The notes: generated from the letters alone by a model not told the origin. 45,295 nucleotides of DNA from Luminiphilus sp. (GCA_016779445.1 JADHNP010000013.1:1-45295); one strand, 5' to 3'. Numbered from the stretch's first letter, positions 1 to 9,632 are shown. Numbers and translations: made by a program.

Positions 1-2199
1 GATGATGTGGGTATCAATAGTTTCGTCGACTACGTCCGTTACCAACCCAATCTGACAGCTTCCGGCCGAGGGCCGGGTAATTCCACATTCTATATTCGCG
101 GCATGGCTACAGATCAGGCGACACTCAGTGCCGTCGAGCCGGCCGGTAATGCACCAAACGTAGCGCTATATCTGGATGAACAGCCGATCCAGGCAATCGG
201 ACGGAACCTCGATGTCTATATTGCCGATATGGATCGAATTGAGGTGTTGGCTGGTCCCCAGGGCACACTGTTTGGCGCCAGCTCTCAGGCGGGCACGGTA
301 CGACTCATTACTAAAAAGCCCGTGTTAAACGAGTTCCAAGTGGGCGTGCGAGCCAGCTTTTCAGACACCACAGACGGCGAAATGAGCACTGCTACTGAAG
401 CCTACATAAACCTGCCTCTCATAGAGGACGTTCTTGCATGGCGCACCGTCATTTACTCCGTCAACATGGGCGGCTTTATCGACAACGTTGTTGGTTCCGA
501 TGACCCGCTGGCAACTAATGCGGCACGGATCAGAAATTTCCCTGACGCCACGACGATCCCTGCCGTCAATACGACGCTCGCTCAGGACGATTTCAACGAT
601 TCCGATTACCTCGGTATTCGCAGTGCCCTGAAATACCAGGTCAATGATGACTGGAGTGTCCTGTTGCAAGTCATGCAGCAAGAATTGCAGACAGAAGGGA
701 CATTCGCGCAAGACCCGGCGGTCGGTGATCTTGAGATTTCGACCTTCTTCCCCGACTTCCAGGAAGACGAGTTTACGCAGCTTGCCTGGACAATTAACGG
801 CAACATTGGGGACTTTGAACTTATTTATACAGGTTCTTTTCTGGATCGCGAGGTAGACCAATCCACCAGCGATAACGCCTATCTGGAACAAGGTGCGTTT
901 ATACCAAGCTACCTGTGTAATGCGACACAGTGCTTCGATCCCGTGTACGGAGAACGCTTTACCGTTGAAACAGAGCGCTCAACCCATGAATTCCGTATCG
1001 CAACACCCGACGACAGGCGATTGCGCTTTATCGGCGGTGTCTTCTACGACGACTCAGACCTGGGTGCAAGCATCGATTTTACGGCGCCGGGCCAAATAGC
1101 GAGGGGCATCACTGCACAACAGCAGCCCCTGCCAGATTCAACTATCTTTAACCCGAACCCCCGTCCTCAAGGCGTCAACTTCGTCAACGATATTACCCGA
1201 TTTGAGACGCAAACTGCGATATTCGGCGAACTGACTTACGATCTGTTGCCCGACACATTGGCCGCGACCATTGGTGCCCGTTACTACGAACAGGAAGTGG
1301 GGCTGGCCGGATCGACTAACTTCTTCTTTGCCACTACCGATACCGATAGAGACTTTGGCATCAATATTGACAAGAATCTGGAGGGTATTTCCCCCGCGGA
1401 GGAGACTGACACCATCCTCAAATTCAGTCTCTCGTGGACCCCGAACGCCGATACGTTGCTTTACGCTACGTTTTCAGAAGGCTATCGACCCGGCGGATTC
1501 AACCGACGCGGTGGGCCTGGAAGCGTTAATCCCGATATTTTTGTGCCATTTGGGTACGTGAGTGACTCGGTCGAAAACTATGAATTCGGCTGGAAAACGA
1601 ATTTTATGGATAACCGACTGCGTTGGAACGGAACGTTCTATCGCGTTGATTGGAGCGACGTGCAGCTAACGGTGACGGATCTCAGCATTACCAACCTTAC
1701 CTTCACGACCAACCTTGGTGAGGCTGAGGTGACGGGTATCGATTCTGATATCGCGTTTGCGGTAACCGACAACCTGACTTTGTTTGCTTCGTTTGCCTGG
1801 AACGATACTGAGATGACATCCGTGGCAAATGACATTTTTGAGCCGTCGAATATTGCGCCGGCCGGCAGCTCGCTGGCATTCGCACCGGAGCTGCAATATG
1901 TGCTGCGGGGGCGTTACACCTGGCAATTCGGGGACTACGATGCGCATGCACAATTAGCTTTCCAGCATGCAGATGAGAGTGAAAACTCGATCGTGCTGTC
2001 GCAACAGGCAAAGATCCCCAGTTGGGATACCGTTGACGCGACATTTGGATTTGGCAAGGATAATTACGGGGTCGAGTTCTTTGTTAACAATCTCACCGAT
2101 GAGCGTGTTATTCGATTTGTTCGTGCAAACGGTGCAACGCCAGAGCAATTCGTAACGCGTCCGAGAACGATGGGACTGCGGTTCACTTACGATTATTGA
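1..2199 (+). CDS. TonB-dependent receptor, 5' end cut off by window
   Basis: Outer-membrane TonB-dependent receptor, which takes up a scarce ligand using energy from TonB-ExbBD. The frame is open from base 1, so the signal peptide, TonB box and start of the plug lie outside the window. The visible part begins inside the plug. RGMATDQ is followed by GPQGTLFG near base 253 and an ITKKP segment, the classic end of a plug domain. A long beta-barrel rich in aromatic and alternating residues follows and ends in LRFTYDY. At least 730 residues are visible, normal for the family. The ligand cannot be read from sequence. Its position before a nitrogen-compound catabolic island suggests substrate uptake, but this is inference. 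A strong terminator follows, so it is probably transcribed separately from the next gene. Confidence 0.95.
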   Translation, partial: DDVGINSFVDYVRYQPNLTASGRGPGNSTFYIRGMATDQATLSAVEPAGNAPNVALYLDEQPIQAIGRNLDVYIADMDRIEVLAGPQGTLFGASSQAGTVRLITKKPVLNEFQVGVRASFSDTTDGEMSTATEAYINLPLIEDVLAWRTVIYSVNMGGFIDNVVGSDDPLATNAARIRNFPDATTIPAVNTTLAQDDFNDSDYLGIRSALKYQVNDDWSVLLQVMQQELQTEGTFAQDPAVGDLEISTFFPDFQEDEFTQLAWTINGNIGDFELIYTGSFLDREVDQSTSDNAYLEQGAFIPSYLCNATQCFDPVYGERFTVETERSTHEFRIATPDDRRLRFIGGVFYDDSDLGASIDFTAPGQIARGITAQQQPLPDSTIFNPNPRPQGVNFVNDITRFETQTAIFGELTYDLLPDTLAATIGARYYEQEVGLAGSTNFFFATTDTDRDFGINIDKNLEGISPAEETDTILKFSLSWTPNADTLLYATFSEGYRPGGFNRRGGPGSVNPDIFVPFGYVSDSVENYEFGWKTNFMDNRLRWNGTFYRVDWSDVQLTVTDLSITNLTFTTNLGEAEVTGIDSDIAFAVTDNLTLFASFAWNDTEMTSVANDIFEPSNIAPAGSSLAFAPELQYVLRGRYTWQFGDYDAHAQLAFQHADESENSIVLSQQAKIPSWDTVDATFGFGKDNYGVEFFVNNLTDERVIRFVRANGATPEQFVTRPRTMGLRFTYDY

Positions 2200-2235
2200 T
2201 GCGAAGTGCCGCAACGGGCCACAATGGGGCCGACA

Positions 2236-2268
2236 AAAAGGGGGTGGTTGCGACCACCCTTTTTTTTT
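2236..2268 (+). terminator. Rho-independent terminator after the TonB receptor
   Basis: Seven-base-pair stem GGGTGGT (2242-2248) and ACCACCC (2253-2259) with loop TGCG, followed by nine T residues (2260-2268). A run of A before the stem can pair with the T tract, so it may also work on the opposite strand. Confidence 0.9.
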
Positions 2269-2354
2269 ACACCAAAAAATACGCTTCATCCACCGGGAGT
2301 GCATAAGGCGCGTTGTACCGAGGTTCCGCGCAGCTATGCGACGTTATCGATGCC

Positions 2355-4352
2355 ATGAAAAACAATGATTCAGCCGTGAACCAGTTTGATACAGCAACAA
2401 ATGTCGAACTTCGCGAAGTCCAGAAGATGCTTCAAGCAAATCGACTGGAGGAAGCCGAGGCGGCCATCAATAAACTCGCGGCGGGGCAACCTTCGGATCC
2501 TGAGATCCTGTATACCTCGGCCGTCATCAAGCGATTACTGAAAAAGCAAGACGCGGCGTTGCTTGCACTGGATCAATTGCACGATACCTGGCCAGAGCAC
2601 AGCAGAGGCTACCAGGAAAAAGGCCTTATCTGGATGGCGAGGAGAAATTCAGGCCGCGCCGTCGCAGCTTTTGAGCAAGCCGTTGCCCTCGATCCGGCGC
2701 TTATCTCGAGTTGGAAGGCGCTATGCGGGTTATACCAACTGGACGGAAATCATCGAGGCCTCCTGGAGGCGAAGAACCGCTACGAACACCTCCGTTCGTT
2801 GCAGCCCGGGTTGCTCGCCATTTTAACGCTGGTCAACGAGAAACGTTTTGAGATCGCCGAGTCGCGGTGCAGACAGTTCCTGCAACAACATCCCGATAAT
2901 GTTGAAGCCATGCGACTACTGGCGAGAATTGGCAGTGAGGTCGGTATATTTGACGATGCCGAGCGCTTACTGGAAAAGGTATTGGCGTTAAGTCCAAATT
3001 TCGAAATGGCCCGGTTCGATTATGTCGTCGTGTTACAAAAGCGGCAAAAATTCTTCCAGGCATTTGATGAGGCCCTTGCGCTCATGACTGCTGCGCCTGA
3101 CGATTATAACTATCGCCGTCTGTATGCGAATACCTGCGTGGATGTCGGTCGCAATGAAGAGGCAATTAACCTATACCATGATGTGTTGACTGTGGACCCG
3201 GAAAACCCACAAATGCTTCTGATGTGCGGTCACGCAGCCAAGACGGCAGGGTTGGTTGATGATGCGATTAGGTACTATCAGCGAAGTTATCGTGCCAGAC
3301 CAGACTTTGGGGATGCCTTCTGGAGTCTTGCGAATCTGAAAACCTATCAACTGAGTTTAGATGAGCGTCAGATTGCTGAAGAAAACGAAGCATCAGCTAA
3401 GACGTCTTTGGAAGATCGAATACACCTCAACTTTGCGCTTGGTAAAGCTTACGAGGATTGCGATGAGATCGAACTTTCCTTCAAACACTATGAGCGAGGG
3501 AACCAACTACAGCTCGGAAAGACCAGTTATACCGCTCAGCAGGTATCCAATGAGTTCGATGCTCAAATCGATGCGTGTTCAGTAAGCTTTTTTGAGGACC
3601 GGAAAGGCTGGGGACATTCGGCGGCAGATCCGATTTTTATTGTTGGTTTACCGCGAGCTGGCTCTACCTTGCTGGAGCAGATTCTTGCATCACACAGTCA
3701 CGTGGACGGGACCCGAGAGCTGCCGAATATTCTGCAGTTGGTAGCCGAGCTGGGCGGGCGTCGAAGGCTCGGTGAGCGAGCCCGATACCCAGAGGTTTTG
3801 TCTGATCTGTCCAGAGGCGATGTTGAAGCATTGGGGAAAAGATACCTGGAGGAGACTCGGTCTCATCGAGCCAAGGCCCCTTATTTTACGGACAAAATGC
3901 CGAATAACTTTCGGCATATCGGCTTGATCAAGCTGATTCTGCCCAACGCGCGGATAATCGACGCTCGACGAAAACCCATCGCGTGCTGTTGGAGTGCGTA
4001 TAAACAGCTTTTCGCCGCTGGGCAGGCCTACACTTACGGCATTGAGGAAATCGCACGATACTATCGAGACTATCTCCGGTTAATGGACCACTGGGAAAAG
4101 GTTTTCCCGGGCCAGATACTGCGAGTCAACTACGAAGAAGTCGTTGACGATATCGAACCACAGGTAAAGAGAATTATGGAATTTTGTGATCTCGATATGG
4201 AGCCAGGCTGCCTCGAGTTCTACAAGACAAAAAGGAGCGTTAGCACCCCGAGTTCGGAGCAGGTGAGGCAGCCGATTTACCGTCAGGGCATTGATGATTG
4301 GAAAAAGTTCGAGAGCCATTTGCAGCCACTCAAGGCATACCTCGGAGTTTAG
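2355..4352 (+). CDS. TPR-containing sulfotransferase
   Basis: Protein of about 665 residues with two parts. Roughly residues 10-370 are tetratricopeptide-like helical repeats. The C-terminal 240 residues are a PAPS-dependent sulfotransferase: the 5'-phosphosulfate loop reads FIVGLPRAGSTLLEQ near residue 427, and a later ARIIDARRKPIACCWSAY segment fits the 3'-phosphate-binding region. It is expected to transfer sulfate from PAPS to a hydroxyl or amine. The acceptor is unknown and the TPR part probably binds a protein or peptide. The ATG at 2355 is preferred; the frame extends upstream to a TTG at 2313, and neither start has a clear ribosome binding site. It follows the receptor terminator. A TonB receptor followed by a TPR-sulfotransferase is a recurrent pairing in marine gammaproteobacteria. 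Confidence 0.88.
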   Translation: MKNNDSAVNQFDTATNVELREVQKMLQANRLEEAEAAINKLAAGQPSDPEILYTSAVIKRLLKKQDAALLALDQLHDTWPEHSRGYQEKGLIWMARRNSGRAVAAFEQAVALDPALISSWKALCGLYQLDGNHRGLLEAKNRYEHLRSLQPGLLAILTLVNEKRFEIAESRCRQFLQQHPDNVEAMRLLARIGSEVGIFDDAERLLEKVLALSPNFEMARFDYVVVLQKRQKFFQAFDEALALMTAAPDDYNYRRLYANTCVDVGRNEEAINLYHDVLTVDPENPQMLLMCGHAAKTAGLVDDAIRYYQRSYRARPDFGDAFWSLANLKTYQLSLDERQIAEENEASAKTSLEDRIHLNFALGKAYEDCDEIELSFKHYERGNQLQLGKTSYTAQQVSNEFDAQIDACSVSFFEDRKGWGHSAADPIFIVGLPRAGSTLLEQILASHSHVDGTRELPNILQLVAELGGRRRLGERARYPEVLSDLSRGDVEALGKRYLEETRSHRAKAPYFTDKMPNNFRHIGLIKLILPNARIIDARRKPIACCWSAYKQLFAAGQAYTYGIEEIARYYRDYLRLMDHWEKVFPGQILRVNYEEVVDDIEPQVKRIMEFCDLDMEPGCLEFYKTKRSVSTPSSEQVRQPIYRQGIDDWKKFESHLQPLKAYLGV

Positions 4353-4590
4353 TGCCAATGCGCGTTGCATCCCCGGACATCGGCAATACGTAACATAGCT
4401 TCGCGAGAGGCGGCCAATCTTAGTTATTGGGTGGATCGTTTGCGCTTTACTACCTCGCTTTCAGCTCCCTGCTCGAGCGCACATTGCGTTTCGGATAAAG
4501 CGCTGCGGGTGTTGTGACACTGACGCTTTGGCCCGCTAGTATGGTCACAGGGTGAAGAAAAAATATTCTAATTTATGACGAGAGCCGGCT

Positions 4591-5160
4591 ATGAGCGCAT
4601 GGATAAAAATGATTCCCGAGTCAGAGGCTACAGGTCCGCTTGTTGAGATGTACGATCAGGCCCGAACGCCGCACGGAACCGTCGACAACGTCATGAAGGT
4701 ACATTCTCTCAGGCCTCACACCATGCAGGGACACGTCGCGCTGTACCGAAGTGTGCTCCACCATCCTGATATTACCCTGCCTTTGTGGTTTCTCGAGGTA
4801 GTAGCCTCGTACACAAGTATTAAGAATAATTGTGCATACAGCCTTGCGCACCATTTCCACAACGCGCGTGAACTGATTGCAGACGACGACAGGGCCGATC
4901 GAATTTATGCGGCTTTGTCTGACGGGAAGCCTGAAGACCAATTTTCAGGCAAGGAACTGGCGTTATTGCAATACGCCGATAAGCTGACTTTACGCGTTGG
5001 AGAAATGGAAAAATCAGACGCTGACTTACTGCGTAATGCAGGTTGCGATGACGGCGAGATTCTGGAGGTCAACCAGGTGGTTGCCTACTTTAATTACTCG
5101 AATCGGCTGCTGAACGGCCTGGGCGTTACGACAGAGGGGGACGCTGTAGGTTATTACTAG
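4591..5160 (+). CDS. Carboxymuconolactone decarboxylase/AhpD-like protein, second Cys replaced
   Basis: A 189-residue alpha-helical protein of the AhpD/CMD peroxidase-related superfamily. The signature helix is NNCAYSLAHH (Cys81, Ser84, His87, His88). In redox-active members this is a CxxC motif followed by His. Here the second cysteine is Ser, so a two-cysteine peroxidase cycle is unlikely, and a non-redox or one-cysteine role is more probable. It stands alone on the plus strand after a 238-base intergenic region and converges on the M29-like gene 28 bases downstream. The GAGAGCCGG before the ATG is a weak ribosome binding site. The family call is fairly secure; the function is unknown. Confidence 0.82.
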   Translation: MSAWIKMIPESEATGPLVEMYDQARTPHGTVDNVMKVHSLRPHTMQGHVALYRSVLHHPDITLPLWFLEVVASYTSIKNNCAYSLAHHFHNARELIADDDRADRIYAALSDGKPEDQFSGKELALLQYADKLTLRVGEMEKSDADLLRNAGCDDGEILEVNQVVAYFNYSNRLLNGLGVTTEGDAVGYY

Positions 5161-5188
5161 GACGCACTGAGACTCGGTAGCATAGGTG

Positions 5189-6283
5189 TCAGCTCTCACC
5201 CAGTCCGAAGTCATGTTGGGGCTTGTCGAATAACTGCGCCATTCCGGGGTGGCCGTGTATCAGTTTCCGGATTTCTGGGGTATCAGCAAAAGACAGTCGT
5301 CCTTTATCCCAAAGAACGGTGTCGTCGGCAATAATCGTCGGATCGAACACCGATATACATATTTCGCCCGGAGCATAATCCCCGCAGGTGTGTAAATGCA
5401 GGTAACGGGGGTTTCCGAATGCCGAGCCGCTCCAGCGCGTCAGGTCATCTGCGGCTAGCCGCGCGTAGCCATTTTGTGGATGTATACCAGCATGCCATGA
5501 ATGAATAACGTCACGGTCAATATTGTATTTCTCTGCGACGAACTGATAATGCGACTCGACTTTTTCAACGTCATTTCGGTCGCCTTCAAAGCCAATAATG
5601 CGCCCGTTGTTCACGTTAGCAAACACGACACCGTTTATAAGCACGCCTGAGGGCTCGTAAAAACGTGAGCCTGTGGGGCTAAGCCATTTCGATATGGCGA
5701 TTCGTCCGGAAAATGTCGATGCGTCCACAGGGCGGAAGATGTTCATCGGAAATCGTTTTAGACCTACATCACCGGTATCGTCTCCTGCGCGAGTAGGTGG
5801 TGAAATGCCGACAAGATGTGTGCCTTCGCGGCAGCGAATTGTAATCATCTTGCGACCAAAAACAGCCTCGTTCACTTTGCGCTTAAGCTTCAGGAAAAAC
5901 CGGTAATCTGCGCCGCAAAAATCGGTGCCAAAGGTCTCCTCATCCAGTGCGCAGCACATGGCAATGTCGCTTCGATGCAGAAGAGTGCTGAATCGAACCT
6001 GATCGCCAATGCGCGCCAAAAAAAGTCCCTTGTCAGATTTTTCAATAGCGGCGGCAATGCTGTCCGGGAGTGTTTCGGTTGCTTCATTAAATGGCGCAAT
6101 GATAACCTCAACTTTGATACCGGCCTCAGCAGCTCTCTCGGCTATCGTGTCTGGGAGTGTAGGAGAATAATAATCGAGATCCGGCGGTTCCCGAATAATC
6201 GCCAGCGACTGCCCCGAGTCAAGTTCCAGGCAGTTTTCTAGCAGGTTATCGATGCCAGTCTGTATGGCGTTGGTGCTGTTCAA
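5189..6283 (-). CDS. M29-aminopeptidase-like / NicX-like metal-dependent hydrolase
   Basis: A 364-residue protein resembling the M29 (aminopeptidase T) superfamily, which also contains 2,5-dihydroxypyridine dioxygenase NicX. Visible candidate metal-binding elements are HSWHAGIHP (His264) and YLHLHTCGDYAPGEI (His296, His298), with conserved Asp and Glu around them. The reaction is uncertain: peptidase, amidase and non-heme iron dioxygenase are all possible in this fold. The start is a TTG overlapping the TGA of the upstream creatininase-family gene (TTGA), so the two are translationally coupled and probably act in sequence. It is the last gene of the MFS-creatininase-M29 unit. The family assignment is by motif memory and is moderate. 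Confidence 0.65.
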   Translation of the reverse strand: MNSTNAIQTGIDNLLENCLELDSGQSLAIIREPPDLDYYSPTLPDTIAERAAEAGIKVEVIIAPFNEATETLPDSIAAAIEKSDKGLFLARIGDQVRFSTLLHRSDIAMCCALDEETFGTDFCGADYRFFLKLKRKVNEAVFGRKMITIRCREGTHLVGISPPTRAGDDTGDVGLKRFPMNIFRPVDASTFSGRIAISKWLSPTGSRFYEPSGVLINGVVFANVNNGRIIGFEGDRNDVEKVESHYQFVAEKYNIDRDVIHSWHAGIHPQNGYARLAADDLTRWSGSAFGNPRYLHLHTCGDYAPGEICISVFDPTIIADDTVLWDKGRLSFADTPEIRKLIHGHPGMAQLFDKPQHDFGLGES

Positions 6284-7071
6284 GGCTGTACTTCAGCCAT
6301 AAACGCATGAAAGTCAGCGGCAAGGGCGGCGGCGGCGGCGGCAACAATGGCAGCGCCGACTTCAGGCCTCGCCATCGCCGAATCCGAACCGACACGACCA
6401 TCCGGGAATTCCCGGCGGTGCGTGGCCGCAGGGGGGTGAAAATCGCCGGCATGATCACGAATATAACGCTCCTCGAGTGGAGATTCGGGGCGGGGCGGGG
6501 GCTCGGCATCGGCGATGCGATAGAATTTCTGGGTTATTGAAATTTCGCTGGGCGTTCCATGCATGCCTTCCCATTGCCCAAATTCGCGTTGTCGTATGCT
6601 ATTGACCTCCTCGTAATCCCACCAGCTCCTGCAACGAATGATGGGAGAGGCATCACCGAGCCGACTGTAGACATCATGCATCGCGGTCCGTATCGGTGCG
6701 ATATTGGCGCCATGACCATTAAGAAAATAGATGCCTCTGATGTCTTGGCGGTGCAGGCTATCGATAATGTCTTCGATGAGTGACATGACGGTCCGGCTGC
6801 GAATCGAAATAGTTCCAGGGAATTCCATATTGAATTGTGAGGACGTGTAGGCGATGACCGGAGCAATGAGAATATTGCCAAGCTGACCTGCCTCCTCGGC
6901 AATGGTCTCGGCGCACAGCGCATCGCAGCCCAGCAGGCCGATAGCTCCGTGCTGTTCTATAGAACCAATGGGGATAATGACGCCCGGTGTCTGTTGCCTC
7001 GCGGCGTCAAACTCAGCGCTGGTCAGTGTTGCTAGCCTCAAAGCTTCAGTTCCCTGAATGTGCGCATGCAT
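6280..7071 (-). CDS. Creatininase-family amidohydrolase (copy 1)
   Basis: A 263-residue member of the creatininase family, metal enzymes that hydrolyse cyclic amides and related substrates. Metal-ligand motifs are visible: GSIEQHG (Glu39, His41), Asp50 in GCDA, NGHGAN (His120), and HGTPSEIS (His171, Glu176). Genuine Pseudomonas creatininase has Glu two residues after the NGH histidine; here that position is Ala122, so true creatinine hydrolysis is doubtful. The C-terminus has an alanine-rich helix encoded by a GGC-type triplet run (about 6325-6342 on plus). The ATG at 7071 overlaps the end of the MFS gene by 34 bases, and its stop overlaps the M29-like start, giving a tight three-gene operon. 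Confidence 0.85.
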   Translation of the reverse strand: MHAHIQGTEALRLATLTSAEFDAARQQTPGVIIPIGSIEQHGAIGLLGCDALCAETIAEEAGQLGNILIAPVIAYTSSQFNMEFPGTISIRSRTVMSLIEDIIDSLHRQDIRGIYFLNGHGANIAPIRTAMHDVYSRLGDASPIIRCRSWWDYEEVNSIRQREFGQWEGMHGTPSEISITQKFYRIADAEPPPRPESPLEERYIRDHAGDFHPPAATHRREFPDGRVGSDSAMARPEVGAAIVAAAAAALAADFHAFMAEVQP

Positions 7072-8381
7072 CGATAGAATGCAAAGTTACTGAAAAACGC
7101 CGTACCGATTGCCACGGTCAACATCGAGTAGCCAATCATCATTTCATCTTTAAAAACATAGTCAGTGATCAAGGCGACCCCGGTAGGTCCCAGGGTGGAT
7201 CCTGCCATCGTCATTACCATGAGCAAAACCGCGTAGACCTGTCCACGAAGCTGATTTGGCGTCACACGGAGTATCGCCGTCACAATATTGACAGTAATAA
7301 ACGCCATGCCGAACGGTATTAGCGCCAGACCCACCAGCGCGACGGTTGCATTCGGAAAAATGGGCGTCAGCAGCATACCGGGAACCATGAACAGGGACCC
7401 GGCAAAGGCTGCTTTGGTGTGCCCGCCGGCATCGCCCTTGAGCGCATAGTAGTCTCCCAGCCGACCACCTAGCGCGATCCCCAGCGGACCGAAAATCAGC
7501 AAGATAGTACCGAACGCGTACCCTATGCTCGAAACGTCCCAGGAATGAACGCGAATATAGAGCGTCGGAATCCAGGCGAGAAACATGAAATTCACCACCG
7601 CAACGACCGCCATACCAAGGAAAATTGGCCCGTAAATACCCCTGCGGGTCCAAACGTAACGAACCACATCGGGAAACGACAGCTCAGTGGCGTCACCGTC
7701 TTGCTCTCTTAATACGTCTTTTCGTGATGGCTCTCGGGTCAGGGCGATGATAAACGCCACGATCAGTCCCGGGATGCCGACGATGATAAAAGTCGTCTGC
7801 CAGGGAAGTAATTCCCCGATAAAGGGCGCGTCGATGGGGGGGGCACTGCTGACAATCTGGATGATCGCGCCACCGAGCAACATTGCCAGTCCCGAACCTA
7901 TATAAATTGCCGAATTGTAAAAACCGATGGGCGAGGTGCGTTTCTCTGGAGGAAAGCTGTCAGAAATCACTGACAGGGCAGCCGGGCTCAGCGCCGCCTC
8001 GCCTACACCTATGCCAAGGCGAGCGATGAACAGTTGAGTAAAGTTTCTGGCCAGACCGCTCGCTGCCGTCATCAGGCACCATAACGTCATACCGCCGACG
8101 ATCAGATTTCGGCGGTTGTACTTGTCCGCGGCACGCCCCAGTGGAATGCCCATTATCGTGTAGAACAGACCAAAGGCGAAACCCAGTAACAGGCTGATTT
8201 GCGTATCCGAGAGTTGGAGGTCGGCTTTTATGGGTTCAACCATCAGGTTGATAATTTGCCGGTCAACAAAAGAAATGGCGTAGGCAATGGTCAGCAGCAC
8301 CACCATCCCCCAAGCCCGGAACGGTGAGGGGTACTCATCGCCTTCTGCCGATCGAACTTCTTCAGGCACTTGCCTCGTCAT
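7038..8381 (-). CDS. MFS transporter (spinster-like)
   Basis: A 447-residue inner-membrane major facilitator protein with about 12 hydrophobic segments. The first helix carries the AYAISFVDRQIINLM pattern typical of spinster-like MFS carriers, and the loop 2-3 signature appears as GRAADKYNRRN. A charged cytoplasmic loop with TREPSRKD lies mid-protein between the two halves. It starts at ATG 8381 behind an AGGAG ribosome binding site. It is first in an operon with the creatininase-family and M29-like genes, so it probably imports their substrate or exports a product. It contains a run of eight C on the coding strand (G 7836-7843 on plus) but the frame is intact. Confidence 0.92.
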   Translation of the reverse strand: MTRQVPEEVRSAEGDEYPSPFRAWGMVVLLTIAYAISFVDRQIINLMVEPIKADLQLSDTQISLLLGFAFGLFYTIMGIPLGRAADKYNRRNLIVGGMTLWCLMTAASGLARNFTQLFIARLGIGVGEAALSPAALSVISDSFPPEKRTSPIGFYNSAIYIGSGLAMLLGGAIIQIVSSAPPIDAPFIGELLPWQTTFIIVGIPGLIVAFIIALTREPSRKDVLREQDGDATELSFPDVVRYVWTRRGIYGPIFLGMAVVAVVNFMFLAWIPTLYIRVHSWDVSSIGYAFGTILLIFGPLGIALGGRLGDYYALKGDAGGHTKAAFAGSLFMVPGMLLTPIFPNATVALVGLALIPFGMAFITVNIVTAILRVTPNQLRGQVYAVLLMVMTMAGSTLGPTGVALITDYVFKDEMMIGYSMLTVAIGTAFFSNFAFYRCMRTFRELKL

Positions 8382-8579
8382 TTTCTTGCTCCTGAGAATG
8401 TAGTCCGGAACGGGGAATGCGACACGCCAGTCCGTAAAGACCTCGGTTATACAGGCATAACTCAGTGCGGTCGATAGCTTTATTTGGATCCCAGAGCACC
8501 GCTCACGCTGTGCGGTTGCTACACACCCTCGGCCACACTAAAAGGGCTGATTCTCTCCGCATGCAGATCCGTAGGCTCT

Positions 8580-9524
8580 TCAGATCTTGGCAAAACAGTC
8601 GCGAAGAAGCCAATGTATCTTGGTCTGGCTGAGCTCTGCCTGCGCTTTGATCCAGCGGCAGAATTCGCGCGCAGAAGGGTTTCGCGAACGATTCTTCGGG
8701 CTGACAAGAAAATGGCCAAATCCCGATGGAAACGCTTTTTTTACGGGAATCACCAGCTCGCCTGAAATGAGGTCATCCACCACCAGAGCGCTGCGCCCAA
8801 GCGCAATGCCCTGTCCCGCGAGCGCAGCCTGAATCACCATGTTGGATTGACCAAATCGCTTGAAGGCTGTGTGCTTGTGAAAGGGAACATCGACGTGCTC
8901 AAACCAGCGTTGCCATGACGGGCTGTACCCGTCAATGCTGCGAGTATCGTCGATCAGTAGCGTATGCGACAGGAGATCACTGGGCGAATGAATCGGGCCG
9001 TTGTCACTTAAAAACGACCGACTACAGACAGGAAAGATATGATCGTCGAAAAGTCGCTCGACACTGACGCCCGCGTAGTTACCACGGCCGTAACGAATAG
9101 CCAGATCGCTATCACCCGCAGCAATATTCGCAAGTTCTTCTGTAGTTTCCAGTGACATCGAGGTGCCGGGAAAGCGCTGATCAAAGTCAATCAGTCTCGG
9201 GAACAGCCACTGCAACGCGAAGCCCGGCAGTACACTGATCCGAATGCTTTGACCGATTTCGGATGGCATAACTTCCTCTAATGCCTCGTGGATGCTGAGT
9301 AATGCGCCTTCGATTGCCCTCGCAAGACCCCTTGCGGCCTCTGTCGGAATTGTTCCGCGCGCCGTACGACGAAACAAATCGACCCCCAGTTTCACCTCTA
9401 AATCTTTGATTTTGTGTGAAATTGCACCTTGAGTGACATTCAGCTCCTCGGCGGCTGCCGAAAAGTTCTCGTGCCGAACGGCTGCTAGGAATGCGCGCAT
9501 AGAAGGTAACGAAGGTGTGAACAT
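8580..9524 (-). CDS. LysR-family transcriptional regulator (GcvA-like)
   Basis: A 314-residue LysR regulator. The N-terminal winged helix-turn-helix (about residues 8-65, including FSAAAEELNVTQGAISHKIK) is followed by a periplasmic-binding-like effector domain containing SDLAIRYGRGNY, as in the GcvA subgroup. It lies divergent to the VanA-type Rieske oxygenase and upstream of the MFS operon on its own strand. That suggests it controls the 9525-9632 region and possibly the MFS-creatininase operon. A LysR protein divergent from its target is the usual arrangement. The effector is unknown, most likely the pathway substrate or an intermediate. Confidence 0.93.
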   Translation of the reverse strand: MFTPSLPSMRAFLAAVRHENFSAAAEELNVTQGAISHKIKDLEVKLGVDLFRRTARGTIPTEAARGLARAIEGALLSIHEALEEVMPSEIGQSIRISVLPGFALQWLFPRLIDFDQRFPGTSMSLETTEELANIAAGDSDLAIRYGRGNYAGVSVERLFDDHIFPVCSRSFLSDNGPIHSPSDLLSHTLLIDDTRSIDGYSPSWQRWFEHVDVPFHKHTAFKRFGQSNMVIQAALAGQGIALGRSALVVDDLISGELVIPVKKAFPSGFGHFLVSPKNRSRNPSAREFCRWIKAQAELSQTKIHWLLRDCFAKI

Positions 9525-9632
9525 AGCTATTAAATCTATTCATGACGGTATGAAACACTGTGTATAGCAAATAATCACCGTTTAAGACAATGTAACGCCT
9601 AGAGCACGATCTGTTGGGAGGTAGAGACGCCT
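9525..9632. promoter_or_regulatory. Divergent control region between LysR and Rieske oxygenase
   Basis: A 108-base spacer between divergent start codons. It holds the palindrome ACACTGTGT (9555-9563) inside an AT-rich stretch, a plausible part of a LysR site, and the GGAGGT ribosome binding site (9617-9622) of the downstream TTG start. No unambiguous -35/-10 pair can be assigned by eye. Confidence 0.4.

Noticed and set aside
361-891. Long minus-strand frame opposite the TonB receptor
   Set aside because: It is antisense to a clear beta-barrel gene and its translation has no recognisable features.
4513-4549. TGTGAC...GTCACA repeat before the first AhpD-like gene
   Set aside because: The arms are six bases apart by 25 bases, too loose to separate from chance.
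6325-6342. GGC triplet run in creatininase copy 1
   Set aside because: It encodes an alanine-rich helix in an intact gene; short triplet runs of this kind are common.
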